Positions 1 through 7,808 of a DNA stretch of 64,000 nucleotides are shown one piece after another. The position numbers were made by a program, and so were the translations under genes. The stretch lies in NCBI GenBank assembly GCA_964537035.1, contig CAZIAK010000030.1, positions 1 to 64,000 on the forward strand, given 5' to 3'. The first letter of the stretch is position 1. Every line of letters starts with the position of its first letter. The stretch is from CAZIAK01 sp964537035 (lineage in GTDB: Bacteria; Planctomycetota; B15-G4). The notes beneath the pieces are model-generated. The model did no database searches. It worked only from the letters and a program-made list of their open reading frames with translations, and was not told where the DNA came from.

Positions 1-1497
1 CTAGCGCGCCACCACGGCCAGGGCGTTGGACACTCTGCCGCCTGACGCAGCCTGCACCAGCACCTGTGTCCCTGCAGGAATGTCTCCGGGCCAGCGAAAT
101 GCGAGCGGCGCATCCGCCGGAGTGATCTTGAGCAGCCCGGTGGTCGAGGGCAGCAGCACGCCGTCCGCGAACGCCAAGAAGCCCGGGTTGAGCGCAGACA
201 GGTAGGCCACGGGCTGTCCTGCGGCGCCGGCGATGCTGAGCGTGGTGAGCGCGTTGGGCATCGTCGAGCCAGCGCCGGTGAGCGTCAGCGATCCCCCGCC
301 GAAGCCGATGTCGACGAACGAGTCGGTCGCGCCGTGCAGGACGATGATGTCGTCGCCAGCCCAGGAGCAGGCCACCACGTCGTCTCGCCCGTCGTTGCCC
401 AGGTCAGCCACCGAGAGGCCGAAGGTCCAGTCGCCGGGGCGCATCTCACCCACGAGCGACAGGGCGCCTGTGCCATCGCCCGTGTGCAGCCACACGCCGC
501 CCACGCCGAAGGTCGAGCTGGCCACGTCGAGGTGCCCGTCGCCGTCGAAGTCGCCGGTCACCAATGCGGTGGGGGACGTGTCCACGGGGATGGGCAGGGG
601 CACGGGGGGCAAGAGAGTGAAGTCGCCGCTCGGTCCGCCCAGTCCCACCCACAGCTGTGGGTTGAGTTCTGAACCGAGGAGGACGTCCACCCAACCGTCG
701 GCGTTCAGGTCGGCGAAGGCGGTGGGCAGACCAGCGGTGGCGGGCAGTGCCACCAGGCTGACGGCGGGCAGGAAGGTCCCGTCGCCCACACCGTGCAGGG
801 CGGCCATGGTGCCCAGGGCCAGGTTTGATCCCACGATGTCGAGAGCGCCGTCGTGATCGACGTCGAACAGCTCGAACTGCGGCATGCCCGAGAGAGAGAG
901 TGCGGGCTGAGGGGGCAGGGGCAGGTAGGTGCCGTCACCTTGCCCGGCGTAGGCCTGCACCGAGACGGTCGAACCGCCAGCGGTGGTGGTGAGGCCAGAC
1001 AGGACGAGATCGAGCAGGCCATCTCCATCGATGTCGCCGGTGCGGGACGTGAGCGGCTGGTCCATGAAGGACTGCCAGTCGATGAACAGGGGCGGGGCGA
1101 ACAGGCCGGTGCCGTCTCCGAGCCAGACCGACATGGGCAGGGCCAGCAGGTCAAGGTTGCCGTCGCCGTTGACGTCGCTCAGCTCTGTGCGGTTGGGCGC
1201 GGTGAACGCGGACACGCCTCCAAACTGTGCGACCTCGACAGGTGCGGCGAGCAGGCCGTTGCCATCAGAGCGGGACAGGGTGGCGCGGCTGATGACGAAG
1301 CTGTGCTGGGCGATCACGTCGATGTCGCCGTCGTTGTCCACGTCGCCGAGGGCCGAGTTCGACGGGGCCGGAAAGGGCAGCACGTCGAAGGCCACGCCGC
1401 CCAGGGCAGGAGGGTCGCCAGCCTGTACGGCGGGGGGGCTCAGGGCCAGCGTGCCCGCCAGGGTCCAGGCAAGCTTCAAGGCGGTCGTCATGTGCAT
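1..1497 (-). CDS. Secreted FG-GAP (VCBS) seven-repeat beta-propeller protein
   Basis: The protein has 498 residues and an N-terminal signal peptide. It carries seven DxDxDG-type calcium-binding motifs, for example DVDNDGDID, DVNGDGNLD, DIDGDGLLD and DFDGDGHLD, spaced as in an FG-GAP/VCBS seven-bladed propeller. Such proteins are exported and usually act in adhesion or ligand binding; no enzyme domain is visible. The ATG at 1497 is preferred because AGGAGG lies 6 nt upstream; a second ATG sits two codons later, and a longer reading frame to 1575 lacks a ribosome site. The last ~105 residues, starting DIGFGG and ending SNALAVVAR, form a separate domain that is also found at the end of the protease at 23303-26293. 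The stop codon is the first three bases of the window. Confidence 0.85.
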   Translation of the reverse strand: MHMTTALKLAWTLAGTLALSPPAVQAGDPPALGGVAFDVLPFPAPSNSALGDVDNDGDIDVIAQHSFVISRATLSRSDGNGLLAAPVEVAQFGGVSAFTAPNRTELSDVNGDGNLDLLALPMSVWLGDGTGLFAPPLFIDWQSFMDQPLTSRTGDIDGDGLLDLVLSGLTTTAGGSTVSVQAYAGQGDGTYLPLPPQPALSLSGMPQFELFDVDHDGALDIVGSNLALGTMAALHGVGDGTFLPAVSLVALPATAGLPTAFADLNADGWVDVLLGSELNPQLWVGLGGPSGDFTLLPPVPLPIPVDTSPTALVTGDFDGDGHLDVASSTFGVGGVWLHTGDGTGALSLVGEMRPGDWTFGLSVADLGNDGRDDVVACSWAGDDIIVLHGATDSFVDIGFGGGSLTLTGAGSTMPNALTTLSIAGAAGQPVAYLSALNPGFLAFADGVLLPSTTGLLKITPADAPLAFRWPGDIPAGTQVLVQAASGGRVSNALAVVAR

Positions 1498-1630
1498 CCG
1501 GTTTCCTCCTGTCGGTGCTGAAGGCTGCAGCACAGGTGCGATCTCGTCTTCTGCCGGGGCAACATGAACGGCCATGGCTGCCAGAGCGGACGGGGATTGG
1601 CTCAGCCCCGCCGATCGTTACACTCCGCCC

Positions 1631-2068
1631 ATGGTCGAGCTGGTCCTGGTCAAAGCCGAAGATGTGCGTCCCCTGCGCCGCGAGGTGCTGCGCCCCGGCA
1701 AAGCGGCCAAATCGTCCGAATATGAAGGGGACGACGACTCCCGCACCCTGCACATGGTCTTCAAGGACGGCAAGGCCATCGTGGGCGCGGTCTCCGTCTT
1801 TCACGACCCTCGGGATGATCTGGAGAGCGAGGTCTGGCGCGTGCGGGGCATGGCGGTCGCGCCAGACCGGCAGCGCCAGGGCATCGGCGCCCGCCTGCTG
1901 AGCGCGGTCAAGGCCGTGGTCGAGAAGCGCGGCGGCGGGGTCTGGGCCAACGTGCGCCTGTCCGCCCTGCCCTTCTACTCGGCCCAGGGCTTCCTGGTGG
2001 ACAGCAACGAGTTCAAGGTCCCCGGCCTGGGGCCCCACGTGGTGATGATCTGGCGGCCCAAGCCCTGA
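1631..2068 (+). CDS. GNAT family N-acetyltransferase
   Basis: This is a 145-residue protein with the GNAT acetyl-CoA binding signature RQRQGIGARLL (residues 80-90, the Q/RxxGxG/A motif) and a following conserved block around ALPFYSAQGF (residues 113-122) typical of the family's C-terminal half. It should transfer an acetyl group from acetyl-CoA to a small amine or protein N-terminus in the cytoplasm; the substrate cannot be read from the sequence. The ATG at 1631 is chosen because the acetyltransferase fold begins immediately (MVELVLVKAEDV) and the in-frame upstream extension is divergent with, and overlaps, the leader of the FG-GAP gene. No clear ribosome binding site is seen. It is a single gene, divergent from the FG-GAP gene. 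Confidence 0.8.
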   Translation: MVELVLVKAEDVRPLRREVLRPGKAAKSSEYEGDDDSRTLHMVFKDGKAIVGAVSVFHDPRDDLESEVWRVRGMAVAPDRQRQGIGARLLSAVKAVVEKRGGGVWANVRLSALPFYSAQGFLVDSNEFKVPGLGPHVVMIWRPKP

Positions 2069-2383
2069 GCGCGGGCGGCAAACCTGCGGCCAGAGCCCTG
2101 GGGCCTTTCTGACGGGTCTGCCCATGCCCTGAACGGTCCGGCGGCGGCTCAGGGACCTCGCCCCACCTGGCTTGCTTCGAGTCGAGGCAATCACCATAAT
2201 GGTCGGCCTTTCTGGCGCTGATTTGCCGGGTATGGGCACCATCACACGGTGCTCCAGAACGACCCGAGCCGGCGCCACCCAGGTGCTTCCCGGGGTCTCC
2301 ATGGCCTCCGCACCCCAGCGGGTGCCCAGCACCCTCCAGATTTTCACCCTTCGCACTCCCAGAGCAGCAGAAAGCGAGCGTTC
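2069..2383. other. Intergenic stretch of 315 bases with one promoter candidate
   Basis: No convincing gene is present between the acetyltransferase stop and the hydroxyacyl-CoA dehydrogenase start. The only signal I can support is the promoter-like pair at 2172-2200, which points into the acyl-CoA cluster. Confidence 0.5.
2172..2200 (+). promoter_or_regulatory. Candidate sigma70-type promoter for the acyl-CoA cluster
   Basis: TTGCTT at 2172-2177 and CATAAT at 2195-2200 are separated by 17 bases. The -10 matches the consensus at 5 of 6 positions and the -35 at 3-4 of 6. It sits about 180 bases upstream of the dehydrogenase start, in one of the few AT-richer spots of the region. Prediction by eye only. 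Confidence 0.35.
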
Positions 2384-3253
2384 ATGGCCATCCAGAAGGT
2401 CGGTGTCATCGGTTGCGGTTTGATGGGTCACGGCATTGCCCAGGTGGCAGCCCAGGCAGGTTGCGACGTCATCGTCCGTGAGGCCGAGCAGGGCGCCCTC
2501 GACAAGGGCCTCGGCCGGATCCACAAGAGCCTGGCCAAGCTGGTCGAGAAGGAGAAGCTGACCCAGGCCCAGGCCGACGAGACCAACGGTCGCCTGAGCG
2601 GGACCCTCGATCTGACCGATCTGGCCGATTGCGACCTGGTGGTCGAGGCCATCATCGAAGATCTGGACATCAAGACCGCGCTCTACAAGGAGCTGGGCGG
2701 TCTCTGCAAGCCAGAGACCATCTTTGCTTCGAACACGTCTTCGTTCCCCGTGGCCACCATGGGCGAGGCCAGTGGCCGGCCCGACAAGATGGTGGGCCTG
2801 CACTTCTTCAACCCCGTGCAGCTGATGAAGCTGGTCGAGGTGGTGCGCACGCCCGCCACGTCTGCTGAGTCATTCGATGCGGCCATGGCCTTCGGCAAGG
2901 CGGTGGGCAAGGCCCCCGTGGCTGCTGCCGACACGCCAGGCTTCATCGTCAACCGCCTGCTGGTGCCCTACATGGCCGAGGCCATGCGCCTGGTCGAGCG
3001 GGGCGACGCCACTCCCGCGGACGTTGACACGGCCATGAAACTGGGCTGCGGCTACCCCATGGGCCCGTTCACCCTGACCGACTACGTGGGCCTCGACACC
3101 ACCCTCTCGATTCTCGAGGGCTGGCACGAGCGCTTCCCCGGTGACCCGCTCTTCGTGCCGCCCCAGGTGCTGAAAGACAAGGTGGCCGAGGGCAAGCTGG
3201 GACGGAAGTCCGGCGAGGGCTTCTTCGACTGGTCAGGGGACAAGCGTTCTTGA
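2384..3253 (+). CDS. hbd: 3-hydroxyacyl-CoA (3-hydroxybutyryl-CoA) dehydrogenase
   Basis: This 289-residue protein is a full-length single-domain 3-hydroxyacyl-CoA dehydrogenase of the Hbd/PaaH/FadB2 type. It interconverts (S)-3-hydroxyacyl-CoA and 3-ketoacyl-CoA with NAD(P). The Rossmann motif GVIGCGLMGHG is at residues 7-17. The active-site residues of the family are visible: SNTSS (116-120), His140 in GLHFFNPV with Glu152 (the His-Glu pair), and the GFIVNR motif that supplies the conserved Asn. The C-terminal helical domain contains GPFTLTDYVGLD. The start at 2384 is fixed by the N-terminal Rossmann strand; in-frame upstream sequence is non-homologous. It is the first gene of a plus-strand cluster with crotonase and thiolase, and its stop overlaps the next start by 4 nt (TTGA). 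Confidence 0.95.
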   Translation: MAIQKVGVIGCGLMGHGIAQVAAQAGCDVIVREAEQGALDKGLGRIHKSLAKLVEKEKLTQAQADETNGRLSGTLDLTDLADCDLVVEAIIEDLDIKTALYKELGGLCKPETIFASNTSSFPVATMGEASGRPDKMVGLHFFNPVQLMKLVEVVRTPATSAESFDAAMAFGKAVGKAPVAAADTPGFIVNRLLVPYMAEAMRLVERGDATPADVDTAMKLGCGYPMGPFTLTDYVGLDTTLSILEGWHERFPGDPLFVPPQVLKDKVAEGKLGRKSGEGFFDWSGDKRS

Positions 3254-4404
3254 CGGGATCCGCTGCCAGCTGCCTGCTGCTGACCTGCGGGGCGCTCGCG
3301 CTCTGGGGGAGTGCTGCGTCTGCACAAGCTGACGACAGTGCCGGCGAGCTGGCGGGCTTGGGTGCGGCTGGCGGCGAGCTGGTCTCCACGTTGGCTGCCA
3401 CCGAGGAGCAGCTGCAGCTTCTCGAAGCCGAGCTGGCGTCGATCGGGGCCTCGCTGAGGTCTACCGGTTCGACGTCGGCATGGCTGGCCCAGCGCATCGA
3501 TGATTTCTCGGCCCAGGCGTCTGCACTGGCCATGGGCGAAGAGGAGGTCCTGCTCTTGGGCCTCTCGGTCCGCCTGGCCGACATCGACGGGCGCCAGGCA
3601 GCGGCCTTGCCCGCCGTGCAACAGGCCACCGAAGAGTACGACGCCATGAAGGCTGCCCTGGTGACCGCCGTGGTCGCTGAGCAGCCGTCTGTTCAAGAGA
3701 GCACGGGGCAAGAGCTCTTCGAACAGGTCGAGACCCGTGCCCGGCTGGCGCGGGAGTCGCTCCGCTCGGTGAGTCGGGCGAGCGATGCCATGGTGCGCGA
3801 GGTCTGCCAGCTGAACGTCGAGGTCGAGAACGTGCACGGTGCCCTGGCCGCCCTGCGAGGCGAGTTGCCAGACCTGGGCGACGTGGCGATGACGCCGCCG
3901 ACCTGGCTCGACTCCGAGCCGGTGGTCGAACTGTCCACGAGCCAGGGCGAACTGGTCCTGGCCCTGCGCCCCGATGTGGCGCCCCGGCACGTCGAGAACT
4001 TCCGCCGTCTGGTCGAGGCGGGATTCTATGACGGGCTCACGTTTCATCGGGTCGTACCTGACTTCGTGATCCAAGGGGGCGACCCCCTGGGCACGGGGAT
4101 GGGCGGGCCCGGCTGGCAGATCCCCTCCGAGTTCAACGACCTGCCCCACCTGCGCGGCACCCTCTCCATGGCTCGCATGGGTCAGTGGGACACCGCAGGC
4201 AGCCAGTTCTTCATTTGCCTGGGCGACTGGTCGCAAGAACTCGATCGAAAGTACACCGTCTTCGGCAAGGTCCTGAGAGGCCTGGCCACGCTCGACAACA
4301 TGGCGGCGCTGGGGACTGCGTCCGGTGTGCCGAGCGAAACCATCTCCATTCACAAAGCCGTGCTGCGTGAGCGGCGCCCCACAGACGTGCCCGACGAACG
4401 CTGA
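3250..4404 (+). CDS. Exported cyclophilin-type peptidyl-prolyl isomerase with long helical N-terminus
   Basis: The protein has 384 residues and starts at a TTG that overlaps the dehydrogenase stop (TTGA), which suggests translational coupling. A signal peptide ends near residue 27 (AASAQA). Residues ~30-220 are rich in Glu, Leu and Ala with long predicted helices and no recognised domain. Residues ~225-375 are a cyclophilin domain: FHRVVPDFVIQGGDP holds the catalytic Arg and Gln, followed by TLSMAR and AGSQFFICLGD. It should catalyse prolyl cis-trans isomerisation outside the cytoplasm, perhaps as a folding factor with its helical part as chaperone or dimerisation arm. A second cyclophilin follows directly. 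Its placement between acyl-CoA enzymes looks like co-transcription rather than shared pathway. Confidence 0.85.
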   Translation: MTGSAASCLLLTCGALALWGSAASAQADDSAGELAGLGAAGGELVSTLAATEEQLQLLEAELASIGASLRSTGSTSAWLAQRIDDFSAQASALAMGEEEVLLLGLSVRLADIDGRQAAALPAVQQATEEYDAMKAALVTAVVAEQPSVQESTGQELFEQVETRARLARESLRSVSRASDAMVREVCQLNVEVENVHGALAALRGELPDLGDVAMTPPTWLDSEPVVELSTSQGELVLALRPDVAPRHVENFRRLVEAGFYDGLTFHRVVPDFVIQGGDPLGTGMGGPGWQIPSEFNDLPHLRGTLSMARMGQWDTAGSQFFICLGDWSQELDRKYTVFGKVLRGLATLDNMAALGTASGVPSETISIHKAVLRERRPTDVPDER

Positions 4405-4442
4405 GCGCTCGTCGACGCCAGAGACAAGAAAAGGACGCGACC

Positions 4443-5510
4443 ATGGTCACCGTCACTACCGAGAGCCGTGCCACCCTGCGCACGTCGTTGGGCAACCTCG
4501 TGCTGGAGTTCATCTCCGACAAGGCGCCAAGAACCTGCGAGAACTTCGCCACCCTGGCCAAGAAGGGCTTCTACGACGGGACCACGTTCCATCGCATCAT
4601 CAAGGACTTCATCGTCCAGGGGGGCTGTCCCCATGGCAACGGCAAGGGCGGGCCGGGCTACACCATCCGCCCCGAGTTCAACGACACGCCTCACGAGGCG
4701 GGCGTCGTCTCCATGGCTCGGGACAACGACCCGCACAGCGCGGGCAGCCAGTTCTTCATCGTCGCCGGTGAGGCGCGTTACCTCGACAGCCGCTACACGG
4801 CCTTCGCCCGGGTGGTCGATGGCATGGACGTGCTGGAGAAGATGGCCGCGGTGTCCACGGACATCCAGCCCAAGTACAAGGAGAAGAGCGTTCCCCTTGA
4901 TCCGGTCTACCTGAACGGTGTCGATCTCGAAGGCGTCGAGTTCCCCGTGGAAGAGCCGAGCCAGTCGAATGGTTCGGGTCCTGCCGCAGAGCCGAGTGGT
5001 GAGTCTGGCGGCGAATCCAAGGGTGACCCTGGGGGCGAGTCGTCCAGACAGGGTGGCGGTGAAGGCTCCAGCTCGAGTTCGGGAGGGCGGCGCAGCCGTC
5101 GCGGCCGTGGTCGGCGGGGCCGGAGTGGGGGCGATCGTGGCTCCAGCTCGGCGGAGCGCGGCGATTCGTCAGGCGAGGCGTCGTCCACCGAGAACAAGGC
5201 TGCTGACAACCAGGCGGCCGCTCCTGAGGCGAAGAACGACTCGGCTCCAGCTCCTGAAGCTCCGGCGAAGGGCGCAAAGGCCCAGCCCGCAGAGCCGGCG
5301 GCAGCCAGCGATGCTCCGACAGCCAAGGCAGACGAGAAGCCCGCCGCCAAGAAGGCGACGCGCAAGAAGGCCACCCGCAAGAAGGCCGTGGCCAAGGACA
5401 AGAGCGCTGATGGCGACGACAAGCCTGCGGCACCGGCCAAGAAGAAGGCCACGCGCAAGAAGGCTGTGCGCAAGAAGCCTGCCAGCGACGCGGGCAGCGA
5501 CGAGGGCTGA
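4443..5510 (+). CDS. Cyclophilin-type peptidyl-prolyl isomerase with long charged, histone-like tail
   Basis: This 355-residue protein has an N-terminal cyclophilin domain (residues ~8-165) without signal peptide: FHRIIKDFIVQGG, VSMARDND and AGSQFFIVAGEA are the family motifs, including catalytic Arg, Gln and Phe. From about residue 175 it changes to a low-complexity tail: first Ser/Gly/Arg-rich (GGRRSRRGRGRRGRSGG), then Ala/Glu-rich, and finally Lys-rich repeats KKATRKKA ending at the stop. Such Lys/Ala repeats resemble bacterial histone H1-like tails and would bind nucleic acid; that role is inference. The start ATG at 4443 follows AAAAGGA with suitable spacing. It lies 38 nt after the exported cyclophilin and 4 nt before the enoyl-CoA hydratase. 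Confidence 0.88.
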   Translation: MVTVTTESRATLRTSLGNLVLEFISDKAPRTCENFATLAKKGFYDGTTFHRIIKDFIVQGGCPHGNGKGGPGYTIRPEFNDTPHEAGVVSMARDNDPHSAGSQFFIVAGEARYLDSRYTAFARVVDGMDVLEKMAAVSTDIQPKYKEKSVPLDPVYLNGVDLEGVEFPVEEPSQSNGSGPAAEPSGESGGESKGDPGGESSRQGGGEGSSSSSGGRRSRRGRGRRGRSGGDRGSSSAERGDSSGEASSTENKAADNQAAAPEAKNDSAPAPEAPAKGAKAQPAEPAAASDAPTAKADEKPAAKKATRKKATRKKAVAKDKSADGDDKPAAPAKKKATRKKAVRKKPASDAGSDEG

Positions 5511-5514
5511 GCTG

Positions 5515-6297
<783 letters not shown>

Positions 6298-6434
6298 TCC
6301 GCGGAGCGCAGGCTCGCGGGCTCAGCTCCGCACACACACTCTCTCTACTCACTTGAAGACACAACGGCGCAGGGAGCGGCTGGTCACAGAGACCTGGGCG
6401 ACCCTGAGCCATCCACCAACACAGGAACCTTCTG

Positions 6435-7640
6435 ATGACCAGTCACGATCTCGTCCTGCTGGGCGGCGCACGGACTCCCATGGCCGAATACGTGGGCACG
6501 CCCGGTTTTGGCAAGTTGTCCAAGTTCAGCGCCCTTGAGCTGGGAGCCTTCGCTTCCACTGCAGCCATGGAGCGTTGCGGTGTGGCCCCGGACCAGATCG
6601 ACCACACGGTGTTCGGCAACGTGCTCTACACGTCCGCCGATGCGCTGTATGGCGCCCGGCAGATCATGCTGCGGGCTGGCATCCCCGTCGAGAAGCCCGC
6701 GCTCACCGTGAACCGCCTGTGCGGCTCCGGCATCCAGTCGGTGATCTCGGCCGGACACCTGATCATGGCTGGCGAGGCGGCGACCTGCCTGGCCGGCGGC
6801 ACCGAGTCCATGAGCAACGCGCCCCACGTGCTCTGGGGCGCCCGGGCGGGATACCGCTTCGGCCAGCAGTGGCAGCTCGAGGACATGCTCATGGGTTCGC
6901 TCTCTGACCCCATGTGCCAGCTGTTCATGGCCCAGACCGCGGAGAAGCTCGGCAAGCAGTACGAGATCAGCCGCGAGGCCCAAGACGAGTTCGCCCTGCG
7001 CAGCCACCAGCTCGGCGCCGAGGCCGTGAAGAACGGCACTTTCGCTGACGAGATCGTGCCCATCGAGATCAAGAAGCGCGACAAGGTGGTGGGCGTGGTC
7101 GACACCGACGACCACATCAAGCCCGAGACCACCCTCGAAGGTCTGTCCAAGCTGCGGGCGGCGTTCGGCAAGGACGGCACGGTCACCGGCGGCAACGCCA
7201 GCGGCATCGTCGATGGAGCCGCAGCGCTGGTGGTCACCACCGACGCCACGGCGAAGGCGAACGGCTGGAAACCCCGCGCGCGGATCATCGCCTGGGACAC
7301 CTGCGGCGTCGATCCGTCAGTCATGGGCATCGGCCCTGCGCCCGCCATCCGCAACACCCTCGAGAAGGCCGGCCTGTCTCTCGACAAGGTCGACCTGTTC
7401 GAGATCAACGAGGCCTTCAGCGCCCAGTACCTGGCCGTCGAGAAAGAGCTGCAGCTCGACCGGGACAAGGTCAACGTGAACGGCGGCGCCGTGGCTCTCG
7501 GCCACCCCCTGGGCGCCACCGGCTCGCGGCTGCTGCTGACCCTGGTGCACAGCCTGGAGAAGCAGGGCAAGACCTACGGCATCGCGTCGGCCTGCATCGG
7601 CGGCGGTCAAGGCATCGCCATGCTCATCGAGCGGTGCTGA
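6435..7640 (+). CDS. Acetyl-CoA C-acyltransferase (thiolase)
   Basis: The 401-residue protein is a complete thiolase of the AtoB/FadA type. It condenses two acetyl-CoA or cleaves 3-ketoacyl-CoA. The nucleophilic Cys96 lies in NRLCGSGIQS, the second active-site motif NEAFSAQ is present, His357 lies in GGAVALGHPLGATG, and the proton-transfer Cys387 lies in SACIGGGQG. With hbd and the enoyl-CoA hydratase upstream it completes a beta-oxidation-like or acetoacetyl-CoA to crotonyl-CoA module. The direction of use cannot be decided from sequence; no acyl-CoA dehydrogenase or PHA synthase is in the window. A 137-nt spacer separates it from the hydratase. Confidence 0.95.
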   Translation: MTSHDLVLLGGARTPMAEYVGTPGFGKLSKFSALELGAFASTAAMERCGVAPDQIDHTVFGNVLYTSADALYGARQIMLRAGIPVEKPALTVNRLCGSGIQSVISAGHLIMAGEAATCLAGGTESMSNAPHVLWGARAGYRFGQQWQLEDMLMGSLSDPMCQLFMAQTAEKLGKQYEISREAQDEFALRSHQLGAEAVKNGTFADEIVPIEIKKRDKVVGVVDTDDHIKPETTLEGLSKLRAAFGKDGTVTGGNASGIVDGAAALVVTTDATAKANGWKPRARIIAWDTCGVDPSVMGIGPAPAIRNTLEKAGLSLDKVDLFEINEAFSAQYLAVEKELQLDRDKVNVNGGAVALGHPLGATGSRLLLTLVHSLEKQGKTYGIASACIGGGQGIAMLIERC

Positions 7641-7659
7641 GCCTTGGCCAGTCCACTCG

Positions 7660-7677
7660 AGCCCAGCCCCCTGGGCT
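7660..7677 (+). terminator. Short hairpin after thiolase
   Basis: AGCCCAG and CTGGGCT form a perfect 7-bp stem with a 4-base loop just after the thiolase stop. There is no T-run after it, so a terminator role is only possible. Confidence 0.3.
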
Positions 7678-7808
7678 GAAGAACCCGCGGCGCCCGGTCA
7701 CTGCCGGCGCGTCTCGTCACGACTCGCCGATCTCTCGCAACTGATCGGTGATGCGCCCCGGGCGGTGACCTCATCGCTCGGGGCGTCGCACATCCAGAGA
7801 GTGTCCCC

